A stretch of DNA of 64,000 bases from Planktosalinus lacus (lineage in GTDB: Bacteria; Bacteroidota; Bacteroidia; Flavobacteriales; Flavobacteriaceae). The notes beneath the pieces are model-generated. The model was not told the origin of the DNA. It saw only the letters and a list, made by a program, of their open reading frames with translations, and did no database searches. This document shows, one piece after another, positions 9,380 to 17,708 of the stretch; position 1 is the stretch's first letter; the number at the start of each line of letters is the position of its first letter. The translations under genes were made by a program, and so were the position numbers. The stretch covers positions 62,001-126,000 of the forward strand of contig NZ_BMGK01000001.1 in assembly GCF_014640155.1 (NCBI RefSeq). Reading direction: 5' to 3'.

Positions 9380-9395
9380 TGTTTCACGTGGAACA
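9380..9395. other. parS-like site downstream of mnmG
   Basis: TGTTTCACGTGGAACA differs from a perfect 16-bp palindrome at one base pair and matches the general parS consensus TGTTnCACGTGnAACA bound by chromosomal ParB. It fills most of the 31-bp gap between the mnmG stop codon and the methyltransferase start. A second copy lies at 11292-11307. Confidence 0.7.
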
Positions 9396-11267
9396 TTACC
9401 TTCCCATGTATACCAACATTACAGAAATATCATTTGGAGACACACCACTGATGCGAGATGCTTGTGAAATTGTGGTGGGCCTTATTTTGGTCAACTTTTC
9501 TTTTGCTTCAAATGAAAGAGACTTCAGCTTTGAATAATCAAAATCATTAGGAATTTTAATTCCTTCAAGTCTGTTTAACTTGTCAGCATTGTTTTTTTCT
9601 TTATCAATATATCCTGAATATTTCACTTGTATTTCAACTTGTTCTAAAATCTCATTGTCAAAATTATTTTCATTTATAAATGCTTCTACTGTTGGAATTT
9701 TACGCATATCATTTAGAGTGATATTAGGGCGTGAAAATACTTTAAACATTTTATCACTCTGCTTAATTAATGCAGAATTTTTTTCTTTAAGTATGGGATT
9801 CATCTCCTCTACTGAAAAACTGGTTTTTTTAAAAAAGTTTACAAAGGCAGAAGATTTTTCTTGCTTTTCTACCATTCGTTGCATTCTCGACTCTTTAGCT
9901 AAACCAATTGCAAATGACTTTGGTGTTAGTCTAAAATCAGCATTATCTTGTCTTAGTAGTGTTCTGTATTCTGCTCTTGAAGTGAACATTCTGTAGGGTT
10001 CTTCAGTTCCCTTTGTAATCAAATCGTCAATTAAAACACCTATATAAGCCTCATTTCTTTTTAGAATGAAGGGTTCTTTTCTGTGTGCTTTTAAATGTGC
10101 ATTGATACCCGCCATTAAACCTTGAGAGGCCGCTTCTTCATAACCTGTAGTACCATTAATTTGGCCTGCAAAAAACAGTCCATCTACAAGTTTGGTTTCC
10201 AAAGTATGTTTTAATTGTGTGGGAGGGAAATAATCATATTCAATAGCATACCCAGGTCTGAAAAATTTCACGTTTTCAAATCCTGCAACAGAACGCAAAG
10301 CCTTAAACTGAACATCCTCTGGCAAGGAAGTAGAAAATCCATTTACATAAAACTCTACTGTATTCCAGCCTTCAGGTTCAACAAAAAGTTGGTGTCTGTC
10401 TTTATCTGCAAAGCGATTGATCTTATCCTCAATGGATGGGCAGTATCTTGGCCCGATACTTTTAATACGGCCATTAAACATCGGCGATCTATCAAAACCA
10501 TCTTTTAGCAACTCATGAACCGTTGGACTGGTATATGTCATATAACAAGAACGCTGACTTGACAAAGGGTTTGTTTGGTCTGAAAAGGAAAATTTTTCTG
10601 GAATGGGATCTCCTGATTGTTCTTCCATTTTGGAGAAATCAAGTGAACGACCATCTACACGTGGAGGTGTTCCGGTCTTCATTCTGCCTGATTCAAACCC
10701 TAAATTAATAAGGTCTTCAGTAATTCCCGTTGATGCTTTTTCCCCTGCACGACCACCACCAAATTGTTTGTCACCTATATGGATGAGGCCATTTAAAAAA
10801 GTTCCATTCGTTAGAATAACGGTTTTTGCCTTTATCTCAATACCAAGACCCGTTTTAACACCTACTATTTTATTGTTCTTTACAATTAGTCCGGACACCA
10901 TATCTTGGTAAAAATCAAGATTAGGGGTTTGTTCAAGCATTAGCCTCCAAGTTTCTGCAAATTTCATGCGATCACTTTGCACACGTGGACTCCACATGGC
11001 TGGACCCTTTGATTTATTAAGCATTTTAAATTGAATTGCTGTTTTATCTGATACAATTCCACTGTAACCACCCATGGCATCAATTTCACGCACAATTTGC
11101 CCTTTGGCAATTCCACCCATGGCTGGATTGCAGGACATTTGTGCAATATTTTGCAAGTTCATTGTTATAAGCAGGGTTTTCGAGCCCATATTAGCTGCAG
11201 CTGCAGCTGCTTCTGAACCTGCGTGCCCACCTCCAACTATAATAACTTCATACTCATTTTCAAACAT
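9396..11267 (-). CDS. mnmG: tRNA uridine-5-carboxymethylaminomethyl modification enzyme MnmG (GidA)
   Basis: This 623-residue FAD protein works with MnmE to modify the wobble uridine of several tRNAs. The FAD-binding motif VIIVGGGHAGSEAA is at residues 8-21, and the family signatures CNPAMGG and GIAKGQIVREIDAMGG follow at about 46-70. The later FAGQINGTTGYEEAA signature is also present. The length is typical. The gene is bracketed by two parS-like sites: one in the leader just upstream of the ATG, the other directly after the stop. A minus-strand promoter with both boxes lies at 11360-11328. In many bacteria gidA lies near oriC and the par genes, although parA and parB are not in this window. 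Confidence 0.97.
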   Translation of the reverse strand: MFENEYEVIIVGGGHAGSEAAAAAANMGSKTLLITMNLQNIAQMSCNPAMGGIAKGQIVREIDAMGGYSGIVSDKTAIQFKMLNKSKGPAMWSPRVQSDRMKFAETWRLMLEQTPNLDFYQDMVSGLIVKNNKIVGVKTGLGIEIKAKTVILTNGTFLNGLIHIGDKQFGGGRAGEKASTGITEDLINLGFESGRMKTGTPPRVDGRSLDFSKMEEQSGDPIPEKFSFSDQTNPLSSQRSCYMTYTSPTVHELLKDGFDRSPMFNGRIKSIGPRYCPSIEDKINRFADKDRHQLFVEPEGWNTVEFYVNGFSTSLPEDVQFKALRSVAGFENVKFFRPGYAIEYDYFPPTQLKHTLETKLVDGLFFAGQINGTTGYEEAASQGLMAGINAHLKAHRKEPFILKRNEAYIGVLIDDLITKGTEEPYRMFTSRAEYRTLLRQDNADFRLTPKSFAIGLAKESRMQRMVEKQEKSSAFVNFFKKTSFSVEEMNPILKEKNSALIKQSDKMFKVFSRPNITLNDMRKIPTVEAFINENNFDNEILEQVEIQVKYSGYIDKEKNNADKLNRLEGIKIPNDFDYSKLKSLSFEAKEKLTKIRPTTISQASRISGVSPNDISVMLVYMGR

Positions 11268-11291
11268 AAATTATACTCTAAATTTTTAATG

Positions 11292-11307
11292 TGTTCCACG
11301 TGGAACA
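11292..11307. other. parS-like site upstream of mnmG
   Basis: TGTTCCACGTGGAACA is a perfect 16-bp palindrome matching the parS consensus TGTTnCACGTGnAACA. It lies 24 bp upstream of the mnmG ATG, between the candidate promoter and the gene, so it would be transcribed in the leader. Confidence 0.75.
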
Positions 11308-11327
11308 AGGTCAAGGTTAAAAGGATG

Positions 11328-11360
11328 CAAAGATAGGTAAAGTATTGACAAACAGACAAA
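11328..11360 (-). promoter_or_regulatory. Candidate mnmG promoter with -33 and -7 boxes
   Basis: On the minus strand TTTG (11360-11357) is followed after 21 bp by TATCTTTG (11335-11328), matching the Bacteroidota promoter form. Transcription would begin near 11321 and run through the parS-like palindrome into mnmG. Confidence 0.5.
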
Positions 11361-11383
11361 TAATATTATTAACTGATTTACAG

Positions 11384-11809
11384 TTACTTATGGTGTAGAC
11401 GATTAAAGTATTCTAAAGCGGCATCTTCTTTTTTTCTCATTTCTCGTTTTTCATCTTCAGTTTTATCACCAAATCCTAAAAAGTGTAAAACACCGTGTAT
11501 CATCACACGCGATAATTCATCATCAAAAGATGTATTAAACTCTTGCGCATTTTCCTTAACTCGTTCAATAGAAATATAAATGTCCCCGCTTATTATGGAA
11601 TCGACAGTATTGTCAAAACTAATAATATCTGTGAGTGTGTCGTGATTTAAATATTGAAGGTTTAAGTTTTGGAGGTAATCGTCATCACAAAATATATAGT
11701 TGATTTCTCCTAATTTGAATCCTTCTTTTTCAATACTGTTTTGAATCCAGCATTTAAACTTTTCAGTGTTTTTAAGGGAAAAGTCTGTTTCGCTAAAAAA
11801 ATTAATCAT
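11384..11809 (-). CDS. ybeY: Endoribonuclease YbeY, 16S rRNA maturation and ribosome quality control
   Basis: This 141-residue protein is the metal-dependent RNase YbeY (UPF0054), which helps mature the 16S rRNA 3' end. The signature is MIHGVLHFLGFGDKT near residue 108. The first two His ligands of the HGxLHxxGxDH motif are present, but the residue at the third ligand position is Asp. Such substitution is, as I recall, usual in Bacteroidota YbeY proteins. The gene overlaps the end of the DUF4175 gene by 8 bp, which suggests translational coupling, and ends 116 bp before mnmG. Confidence 0.93.
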   Translation of the reverse strand: MINFFSETDFSLKNTEKFKCWIQNSIEKEGFKLGEINYIFCDDDYLQNLNLQYLNHDTLTDIISFDNTVDSIISGDIYISIERVKENAQEFNTSFDDELSRVMIHGVLHFLGFGDKTEDEKREMRKKEDAALEYFNRLHHK

Positions 11810-14800
11810 TATCTGTTTTAAAATAATCTTGAACCTTTTGTTGATAAATTTGACGCAAAGGTAGTTGTTGGCGATTTAATATTTCTACATTGTTGAAGTA
11901 CTTCCTGGCGTTCTCAAGTTGTTTGTTTACTGTGCTTTCATATTCGAACTCATTTGTGCGACCCTGTCTTTTTTCATCTTCACCTTGTTGAAACGCAGCT
12001 TTTTCCAATTTAAGTAATTGGTGTTTAATGTTGTTCATTTTGCGAAGTGTTTCATTATTAAATCCTCTTTCAAGCAAATCTTGTTCAACTTGTTCCATTT
12101 GCTTGATTAATTGACTTGCATCAGTAGGCAAACCTTCTTCACGAAGCTTGTTTTCAAGTTGATTCCGAAGCATTTGTTGTTGTTTATAAATTTCAAAAAG
12201 CTGACCACTTAATTCTTCAGACTGTAAATCTCCTTCACCTGACTCTTTTCCTTCATTTCCTTCCTTTTTATTAGATCCCTCTCCGTTTTTACCTTCTCCA
12301 TCTGAGCCACTACTTCCTTCACCCTGGCCTTTTCCTTCCCCCTCACCTTCTTGGGCGCCTTGCTCACCTTTTCCGGGGTTGGCTCCTTGTTCCATTTGTT
12401 CATTTAGACTTTCCTGCATTTTTATAATATCTGGCAGTTGAAATCCTTGCCCTTGTTCACCCTCTCCTTGACCAGGTGCCCCCATCTGCATCTGCATTTG
12501 CATTTGCATAGTATTTAATGCGTCTCCCAATAAAACAGCCAGATCGTTTGCTCCAGTAATTGAATATTGTTGGGAAGCTATTCCATTTCTAATTTTGTTG
12601 TCTGCAAGTTCTTCAATTGATTTGTTAATGTTGTAATGAACATCTTCAATTAAATCATTAATGGTCGTTCCAACCATGGGATTTCTAAGTGCTAATGAAA
12701 AAAGGCTGTCGTCGACGTGTTGAAAGTTTTGTTTCAATTCATTTTGTCTAACTAATTTTTTACCAAATAAAGGATTGCCATAACCCGTGTTTTTAAAATC
12801 TTCCATCAGGTCTTCCTGAGAGAGTGAATAAATCACCAAATTGTCAAGAATTTGACGAAGCATTTCAATATCCTCCTGTTGACTTTCACTACTGCCCGAA
12901 GCCATTTGCATTTGCATCTGCTCGCTCATTTCACGCATTTTTTGAGCTGCATTTTTTTGATTTTGCTTTGCTCCTTCCTGTTGGTCCTGTTCCAGTTTTT
13001 CAGTAGCTTGTTTTTGTTCTTCCTGTACTTCTTGTTCCTTGGTTTCATTATCAGGAAGTTCCATAGGTGACTTTAAGTCTTCATTTTCTTCTTTGAGTTC
13101 CTTCATTTCCTTCTTAAACTCATCAAATTTTTTATTGATTTCTTCTTGGTTTTCTTTTGTGTTGTTTTCAATGTCTTCATCTGAAAGAGTTTCTTGCTCT
13201 TTGGCAAGTTTTTCAAGTTCTTCGGCAAGTTTTTGTGCCTTTTTCTCAACATAATAGCGCTTTGTTAGCTCTAAAAGTTGTTCAAGGTTTCTTTGTTGCT
13301 TTTTATTTTGCTTGCTGAGTTCTTCCATTTTTTCAAATAGTTCTTCATCTGCAATCTTTTCTTTTAATTTTTCAAGCTCTTCAAGTAGCTTTTCGTTTTC
13401 TTCAAGCCTTTCTTCATTTTCTTCAAAGCGTTCTTGAAGCTCCTCCTTTTTGGGGTCGTTTTCTTTGTTTTCCTTTTGAAAGTCTTCAAGGTTTTCTTTA
13501 GTTTTTTCTGAAAACTTTTTCATCATTTCTTCCTGCAGCTTCTGTCGCTTTAAAAACTCTTCGAACTTTTGTTTATCATTCCAGTTAAGTTCCTTTTTTT
13601 GCTTTTGAAGTTTTGATAGTTCTTCTAAATCTTTATTTTGCTTATCTAAATTCTGAAGTGTCTTGTCTAATCCTTGAATGGTTTCTTTTTGCTCTTTTAG
13701 TTGATGGTTTTCCAGCTCATCTTTAGTGAGTTTTCTAAACGAAAAAGGGGTTGATTTTGAGCTCTTAGGAGAATTAATTGCATCGTTGTCAAAAACCTCA
13801 AAATAATAGCTGTAAACCCTACCTTCTTCCAGAGGTAATTCACCTGGAAAAACATATAAAAACTGATCAAATGTACCTTTGTTTAGGGTAATTGATTTTT
13901 GATGTTTTTCTTCAGGTTTGTCATCCTGATAATAAACGATTTGTAATTTCGAAAGGCCATAATCATCCGAAACTCTCCCCATGAAATATGTAACTCTGCT
14001 ATCTAGGCTATCTTGTTTGGCTTCTAGATTAATTTCAGGATACTGATCCTTAATTACCCGAAGAGAAAAACCTAAGTTTTCAAAATCTTTTAGTTTTTCA
14101 TTGGATGTCGAAATGGTATACTTGACAGGAGAATAAATATTCTTGGAAATATGAAAATCAGGCAAATTCTTTTCAAATAAATAAGCTGTATCTGAAGTCT
14201 TTAAACGCACTTTATCGGTTTGTTTTGTCTTTAAGTTCCAGGTAACCCTAGTGCCTTCAGGAATGGTTGCGTTTCCAGTACTTTTAAGTGTTTCATCAGA
14301 CTTTCCGGTGTAATTTGGATATTCTAAGCTCATTTCAAATGAAAGTAACGACGGCACCTTTATCACGTCCAAAATATAAGGTTTTGAGGTTACCTCGTTG
14401 GCACGAAGTCGAAAAGAGATGTTTTCAATGGGTTGAGAAAAGGTATATTTAAATTCCCCGGGGGCTGTTTTTTGAAGAAAATATTCTTCATCGTTGAAAG
14501 AAATGGAAGCTGTTTCTGGAGTCACCTCTCCAGTTGTTCTTACGTGAAGTTCAAACGGTTTATTTTCAAGCGCTTCCAAATTATCATTGATAACAAAAAA
14601 TGAAAATGGAGCCGGAGGTTCATAAGCCGTTTTATAATTCACAACGCGCTCATAGCTTCCGGAAAAAATACCCGAGTTGCCAGTGATTACAAAAAGCAAA
14701 TACACGACAACCGGTATAGCAATGTATTTTACATACTTTATGTTTTGTTTAAAATTAATTGCTTTGGCAAAAGGAATGGGATGTAACTCAACGGATTTCT

Positions 14801-15188
14801 GTTCAATACTCGCCAATAATAATTCAGACTGTTTTGCATTCTTCTTCAACTGAAGTACATTGAGCAATTTGTCATTCACTTCAGGAAAATGAGCGCCTAT
14901 AATTTTTGATGCCTGAGATAATTCAAGCCCGTCCTGGATTTTTAAAAGTTTGGAAAGCGGAAATGCTATAAACCTTAAAAACAAGGCCAATTCAACGGCT
15001 ATAAACGTCCAAAACAAAATAGTTCTTCCTGTTTGGCTCAGCCATAAAAAATGTTCAATTAAAAGTGTAAAAAGGAAATATAGCAAGCCAATAGCAACAA
15101 AGAGAATACAGCCTTTTATCAATTCATTTGTATAATATTTTTTAATGAATTGTTCAAGTTTTTGAATTATGTGATCAAAGTTACTCAT
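11802..15188 (-). CDS. DUF4175 family protein: large membrane-anchored coiled-coil protein
   Basis: This 1128-residue protein matches the Bacteroidota DUF4175 family, whose function is unknown. It has two membrane helices near residues 23-49 and 55-78 and a third near 154-172. A region of about 300 residues with beta-sheet-like periplasmic character follows. A very long Glu/Lys/Gln-rich coiled coil covers about 480-760. After that come Met/Gln-rich repeats (MQMQMQMQM near 920), a Gly/Glu-rich low-complexity linker and a final helical part. The form suggests a scaffold or force-bearing envelope protein, but that is inference. It heads a leftward unit with ybeY (8-bp overlap) and then mnmG. Composition in the low-complexity part is skewed by the repeats, not by transfer. 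Confidence 0.83.
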   Translation of the reverse strand: MSNFDHIIQKLEQFIKKYYTNELIKGCILFVAIGLLYFLFTLLIEHFLWLSQTGRTILFWTFIAVELALFLRFIAFPLSKLLKIQDGLELSQASKIIGAHFPEVNDKLLNVLQLKKNAKQSELLLASIEQKSVELHPIPFAKAINFKQNIKYVKYIAIPVVVYLLFVITGNSGIFSGSYERVVNYKTAYEPPAPFSFFVINDNLEALENKPFELHVRTTGEVTPETASISFNDEEYFLQKTAPGEFKYTFSQPIENISFRLRANEVTSKPYILDVIKVPSLLSFEMSLEYPNYTGKSDETLKSTGNATIPEGTRVTWNLKTKQTDKVRLKTSDTAYLFEKNLPDFHISKNIYSPVKYTISTSNEKLKDFENLGFSLRVIKDQYPEINLEAKQDSLDSRVTYFMGRVSDDYGLSKLQIVYYQDDKPEEKHQKSITLNKGTFDQFLYVFPGELPLEEGRVYSYYFEVFDNDAINSPKSSKSTPFSFRKLTKDELENHQLKEQKETIQGLDKTLQNLDKQNKDLEELSKLQKQKKELNWNDKQKFEEFLKRQKLQEEMMKKFSEKTKENLEDFQKENKENDPKKEELQERFEENEERLEENEKLLEELEKLKEKIADEELFEKMEELSKQNKKQQRNLEQLLELTKRYYVEKKAQKLAEELEKLAKEQETLSDEDIENNTKENQEEINKKFDEFKKEMKELKEENEDLKSPMELPDNETKEQEVQEEQKQATEKLEQDQQEGAKQNQKNAAQKMREMSEQMQMQMASGSSESQQEDIEMLRQILDNLVIYSLSQEDLMEDFKNTGYGNPLFGKKLVRQNELKQNFQHVDDSLFSLALRNPMVGTTINDLIEDVHYNINKSIEELADNKIRNGIASQQYSITGANDLAVLLGDALNTMQMQMQMQMGAPGQGEGEQGQGFQLPDIIKMQESLNEQMEQGANPGKGEQGAQEGEGEGKGQGEGSSGSDGEGKNGEGSNKKEGNEGKESGEGDLQSEELSGQLFEIYKQQQMLRNQLENKLREEGLPTDASQLIKQMEQVEQDLLERGFNNETLRKMNNIKHQLLKLEKAAFQQGEDEKRQGRTNEFEYESTVNKQLENARKYFNNVEILNRQQLPLRQIYQQKVQDYFKTDND

Positions 15189-15341
15189 TGATTGTTTTCT
15201 TAACCGCTAAAAATAAGAATTTTAATGTTTAAAGCTTAATAATCATCGGTTCCTTAGTCAAACTTTAACATGAAGTAAATTTTACAGCACTTAAAGGACC
15301 AATATAGTCAGCAACATACTTAATAAATACGGCTTAAATTG

Positions 15342-15349
15342 TATCTTTG
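15342..15349 (+). promoter_or_regulatory. Candidate -7 box for gltX
   Basis: TATCTTTG at this position is a perfect TAnnTTTG. It would give a leader of about 65 nt before the ATG at 15419 and argues against a start near 15347, which would lie inside the promoter. No -33 TTTG is evident. Confidence 0.45.
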
Positions 15350-15418
15350 CCCCTTATTAATTTGACATTTATTTTTTATCTATTTAAAAATAGAACAACG
15401 ATTCTTAAAATTTATTTT

Positions 15419-16978
15419 ATGAAACACCAAAGCCCTGACAACCCCTCAAATTCTCAAAATTCTGAACTAAACAAAAATGTAAGGGTTCGTTTTGCTCCCA
15501 GTCCTACTGGTCCTCTCCATATTGGTGGTGTTCGAACGGCTTTATATAACTATTTATTTGCTAAAAAACACAACGGCTCTTTTATTCTCAGAATCGAAGA
15601 TACTGATCAAAAGCGCTATGTGAAGGGAGCTGAAGAATATATCGTTGAAACTTTAAACTGGTGTGGAATTCCATTTGATGAAGGCATTGGAAAGGACAAG
15701 GGATTTGGACCCTATCGACAAAGCGAACGGAAACATTTGTATAAAGAATATGCTGATTTATTAATCAATACTAACAAAGCATATTATGCTTTTGATACCA
15801 ACCAAAGTTTAGAGCAATACAGAAAAGATCATGAAGAAAAAGGGAAAACATTTATATATAATCACCATAACAGGGAAAAGCTTGATAACTCATTAACCCT
15901 CTCTAAAGTAGAATTAGAAAAACGCCTAAACAATGGGGAACCCTATGTAATAAGGTTTAAAACACCGGTTGGTTCCACCATTGTTTTAAATGATATGATT
16001 CGAGGTAAAATGGAAGTTGATTCTAATTTACTTGATGATAAAGTGCTTTTTAAAAGCGATGGCATGCCCACTTACCATCTCGCCAACATTGTAGACGATT
16101 ATTTGATGGAAATTTCGCATGTTATTCGAGGCGAAGAATGGTTGCCTTCTTTAGCTTTACACCAATTGTTGTATGATGCTTTCAAATGGGAAGCTCCAAA
16201 GTTTGCTCACTTGCCGCTTATAATGAAGCCTATTGGTAAAGGAAAATTAAGTAAGCGAGATGGAGATAAAATGGGTTTTCCGGTGTTTCCGCTAGAGTGG
16301 ATTAATTCTGAAGGAGAAAAATATTCAGGCTATAGAGAAGATGGTTATTTGCCCGAAGCTGTGGTAAATATGTTGGCGCTTTTAGGTTGGAACCCGGGAA
16401 CAGAAAAAGAAATTTTTAGCCTTGCTGAGCTTATTCAGGAGTTCGAATTGGAAAGAGTGCATAAAGCCGGCGCTAAATTTGATCCGGAAAAAACCAACTG
16501 GTTTCAACACCACTATCTACAACAACTTGAGGATGATAAACTGGTACTTGCCTATAAAAAATTATTGGACCAGCATCAAATTATAACTTCTTTAAATTTA
16601 GAAGCCATTTTAAAGCTAGTCAAGGAGCGCATCACATTTGTTTCAGACCTTTGGGATGAGACTCAATTCTTCTTTAAGGCACCCAAAGCTTATGATGAAG
16701 CTGCTGCAAACAAATGTTGGAAAGAAGAAACTGATAAAGTAATGCAAGCAGTACTAATCATTCTTAAAAAAGAAGCCTCTTTTACTCAGGAAATTCTGTC
16801 AAAAGAAGTGAAGAACTGGATTACCAATGCCGGTATTGGTTTTGGTAGAGTTATGCAGCCCCTTAGGCTATCTCTTGTGGGAGAAATGAAAGGACCGGAT
16901 GTATTTGCTATAATGGAAATATTGGGTAAAGATGAAGTGATTCAACGTCTTGAAAATGCCATAAAAAGGCTATCTTAA
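15419..16978 (+). CDS. gltX: Glutamyl-tRNA synthetase
   Basis: This class I synthetase of about 519 residues charges tRNA-Glu. The HIGH-type motif is in RFAPSPTGPLHIGG near residue 25, and the KMSKS-type motif appears as GKLSKRDG near 276. The C-terminal anticodon-binding region is helical and of normal length. I chose the ATG at 15419; the sequence upstream encodes a poor leader and contains the -7 box. An N-terminal extension of about 18 polar residues precedes the conserved core. The gene is divergent from the DUF4175 gene and its stop overlaps that of the convergent barrel-protein gene by 4 bp. Confidence 0.96.
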   Translation: MKHQSPDNPSNSQNSELNKNVRVRFAPSPTGPLHIGGVRTALYNYLFAKKHNGSFILRIEDTDQKRYVKGAEEYIVETLNWCGIPFDEGIGKDKGFGPYRQSERKHLYKEYADLLINTNKAYYAFDTNQSLEQYRKDHEEKGKTFIYNHHNREKLDNSLTLSKVELEKRLNNGEPYVIRFKTPVGSTIVLNDMIRGKMEVDSNLLDDKVLFKSDGMPTYHLANIVDDYLMEISHVIRGEEWLPSLALHQLLYDAFKWEAPKFAHLPLIMKPIGKGKLSKRDGDKMGFPVFPLEWINSEGEKYSGYREDGYLPEAVVNMLALLGWNPGTEKEIFSLAELIQEFELERVHKAGAKFDPEKTNWFQHHYLQQLEDDKLVLAYKKLLDQHQIITSLNLEAILKLVKERITFVSDLWDETQFFFKAPKAYDEAAANKCWKEETDKVMQAVLIILKKEASFTQEILSKEVKNWITNAGIGFGRVMQPLRLSLVGEMKGPDVFAIMEILGKDEVIQRLENAIKRLS

Positions 16979-17658
16979 AAGTATGCTGTCACTCCTACAG
17001 TAATTAGATTTGCATTCCCCTTAAAATCTTTATATTCAAGATTAGAGCTATTCAGTTTACTTAACATATTGGTAACTCCATACTGGTATTGTCCAAATAC
17101 TCTGAAGTTTCGGAAACCGGCTGTCACACCTGCAGCAAGATGAAAATTAACTTTAGAAATGTCTTCCAGCTCAATTGCTCGCAATGTGTCATACCCATCT
17201 ATTATGTAGTTTTCATATTGGGTATCTTTCAATGTAAGCCTGCCGTTGATATTTAAAACAGGCCCTGCTTCAATACTTAAATGCTCTCTGATTATTTTAT
17301 ACCCCCATAAAACTGAAATTTGTGCAGACTGAATGTTATAATTCAACTCTCTTTGAGTACCTCCTTCCGGAACGCTGTTTGCTAATACTGAAATATTGGT
17401 GTCGTAAAACGCCACACCATACATCATGTCAAAATTGTTATACACGTTACCGCGTATTTGAAGACCAAACATAAAGCTCTCTTTGCTTTGTGTGCTTAAA
17501 TCATCCGTTTTGATATCATAGAGCGTTAAGCCAGCTGAAACGCCAATTACATTGAACTCATTGTAGTTTCTTTGAGAATAGGCCTGAAAGGAAAGAATAA
17601 AGGTAAAAAGGATTAAAAAGAAATAATTAATTTTCAAGATTAAGGTTTTTAAAAACAA
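16975..17658 (-). CDS. Outer-membrane beta-barrel protein, hypothetical
   Basis: This 227-residue protein has a hydrophobic N-terminal signal sequence, probably cleaved after AYSQ near residue 29. Alternating hydrophobic and polar strands and a final strand ending in VGVTAYF suggest a small outer-membrane beta-barrel. The fold is inferred from this pattern, and the function is unknown. Its stop codon overlaps that of gltX in a TTAA tetranucleotide. A minus-strand TACATTTG box at 17667-17660 lies almost on top of the ATG, so the true start or transcription start is uncertain. Confidence 0.72.
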   Translation of the reverse strand: MFLKTLILKINYFFLILFTFILSFQAYSQRNYNEFNVIGVSAGLTLYDIKTDDLSTQSKESFMFGLQIRGNVYNNFDMMYGVAFYDTNISVLANSVPEGGTQRELNYNIQSAQISVLWGYKIIREHLSIEAGPVLNINGRLTLKDTQYENYIIDGYDTLRAIELEDISKVNFHLAAGVTAGFRNFRVFGQYQYGVTNMLSKLNSSNLEYKDFKGNANLITVGVTAYF

Positions 17659-17708
17659 GCAAATGTAACCTTAATTTTTGTAAATTGACATTTCAAAAAA
17701 TTTAAACT

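Noticed and set aside
9996-11289. Several long antisense frames within mnmG
   Set aside because: They are opposite-strand shadows of a long conserved coding region and show no independent start, domain or promoter.
12209-12403. Open frame overlapping the low-complexity part of the DUF4175 gene
   Set aside because: It is an out-of-frame shadow of a Gly/Glu-rich repeat region, with no homology or start signal of its own.
15347-15418. Longer N-terminus for gltX
   Set aside because: The extra 24 codons begin inside the -7 box and encode a hydrophobic leader unlike any GltX.
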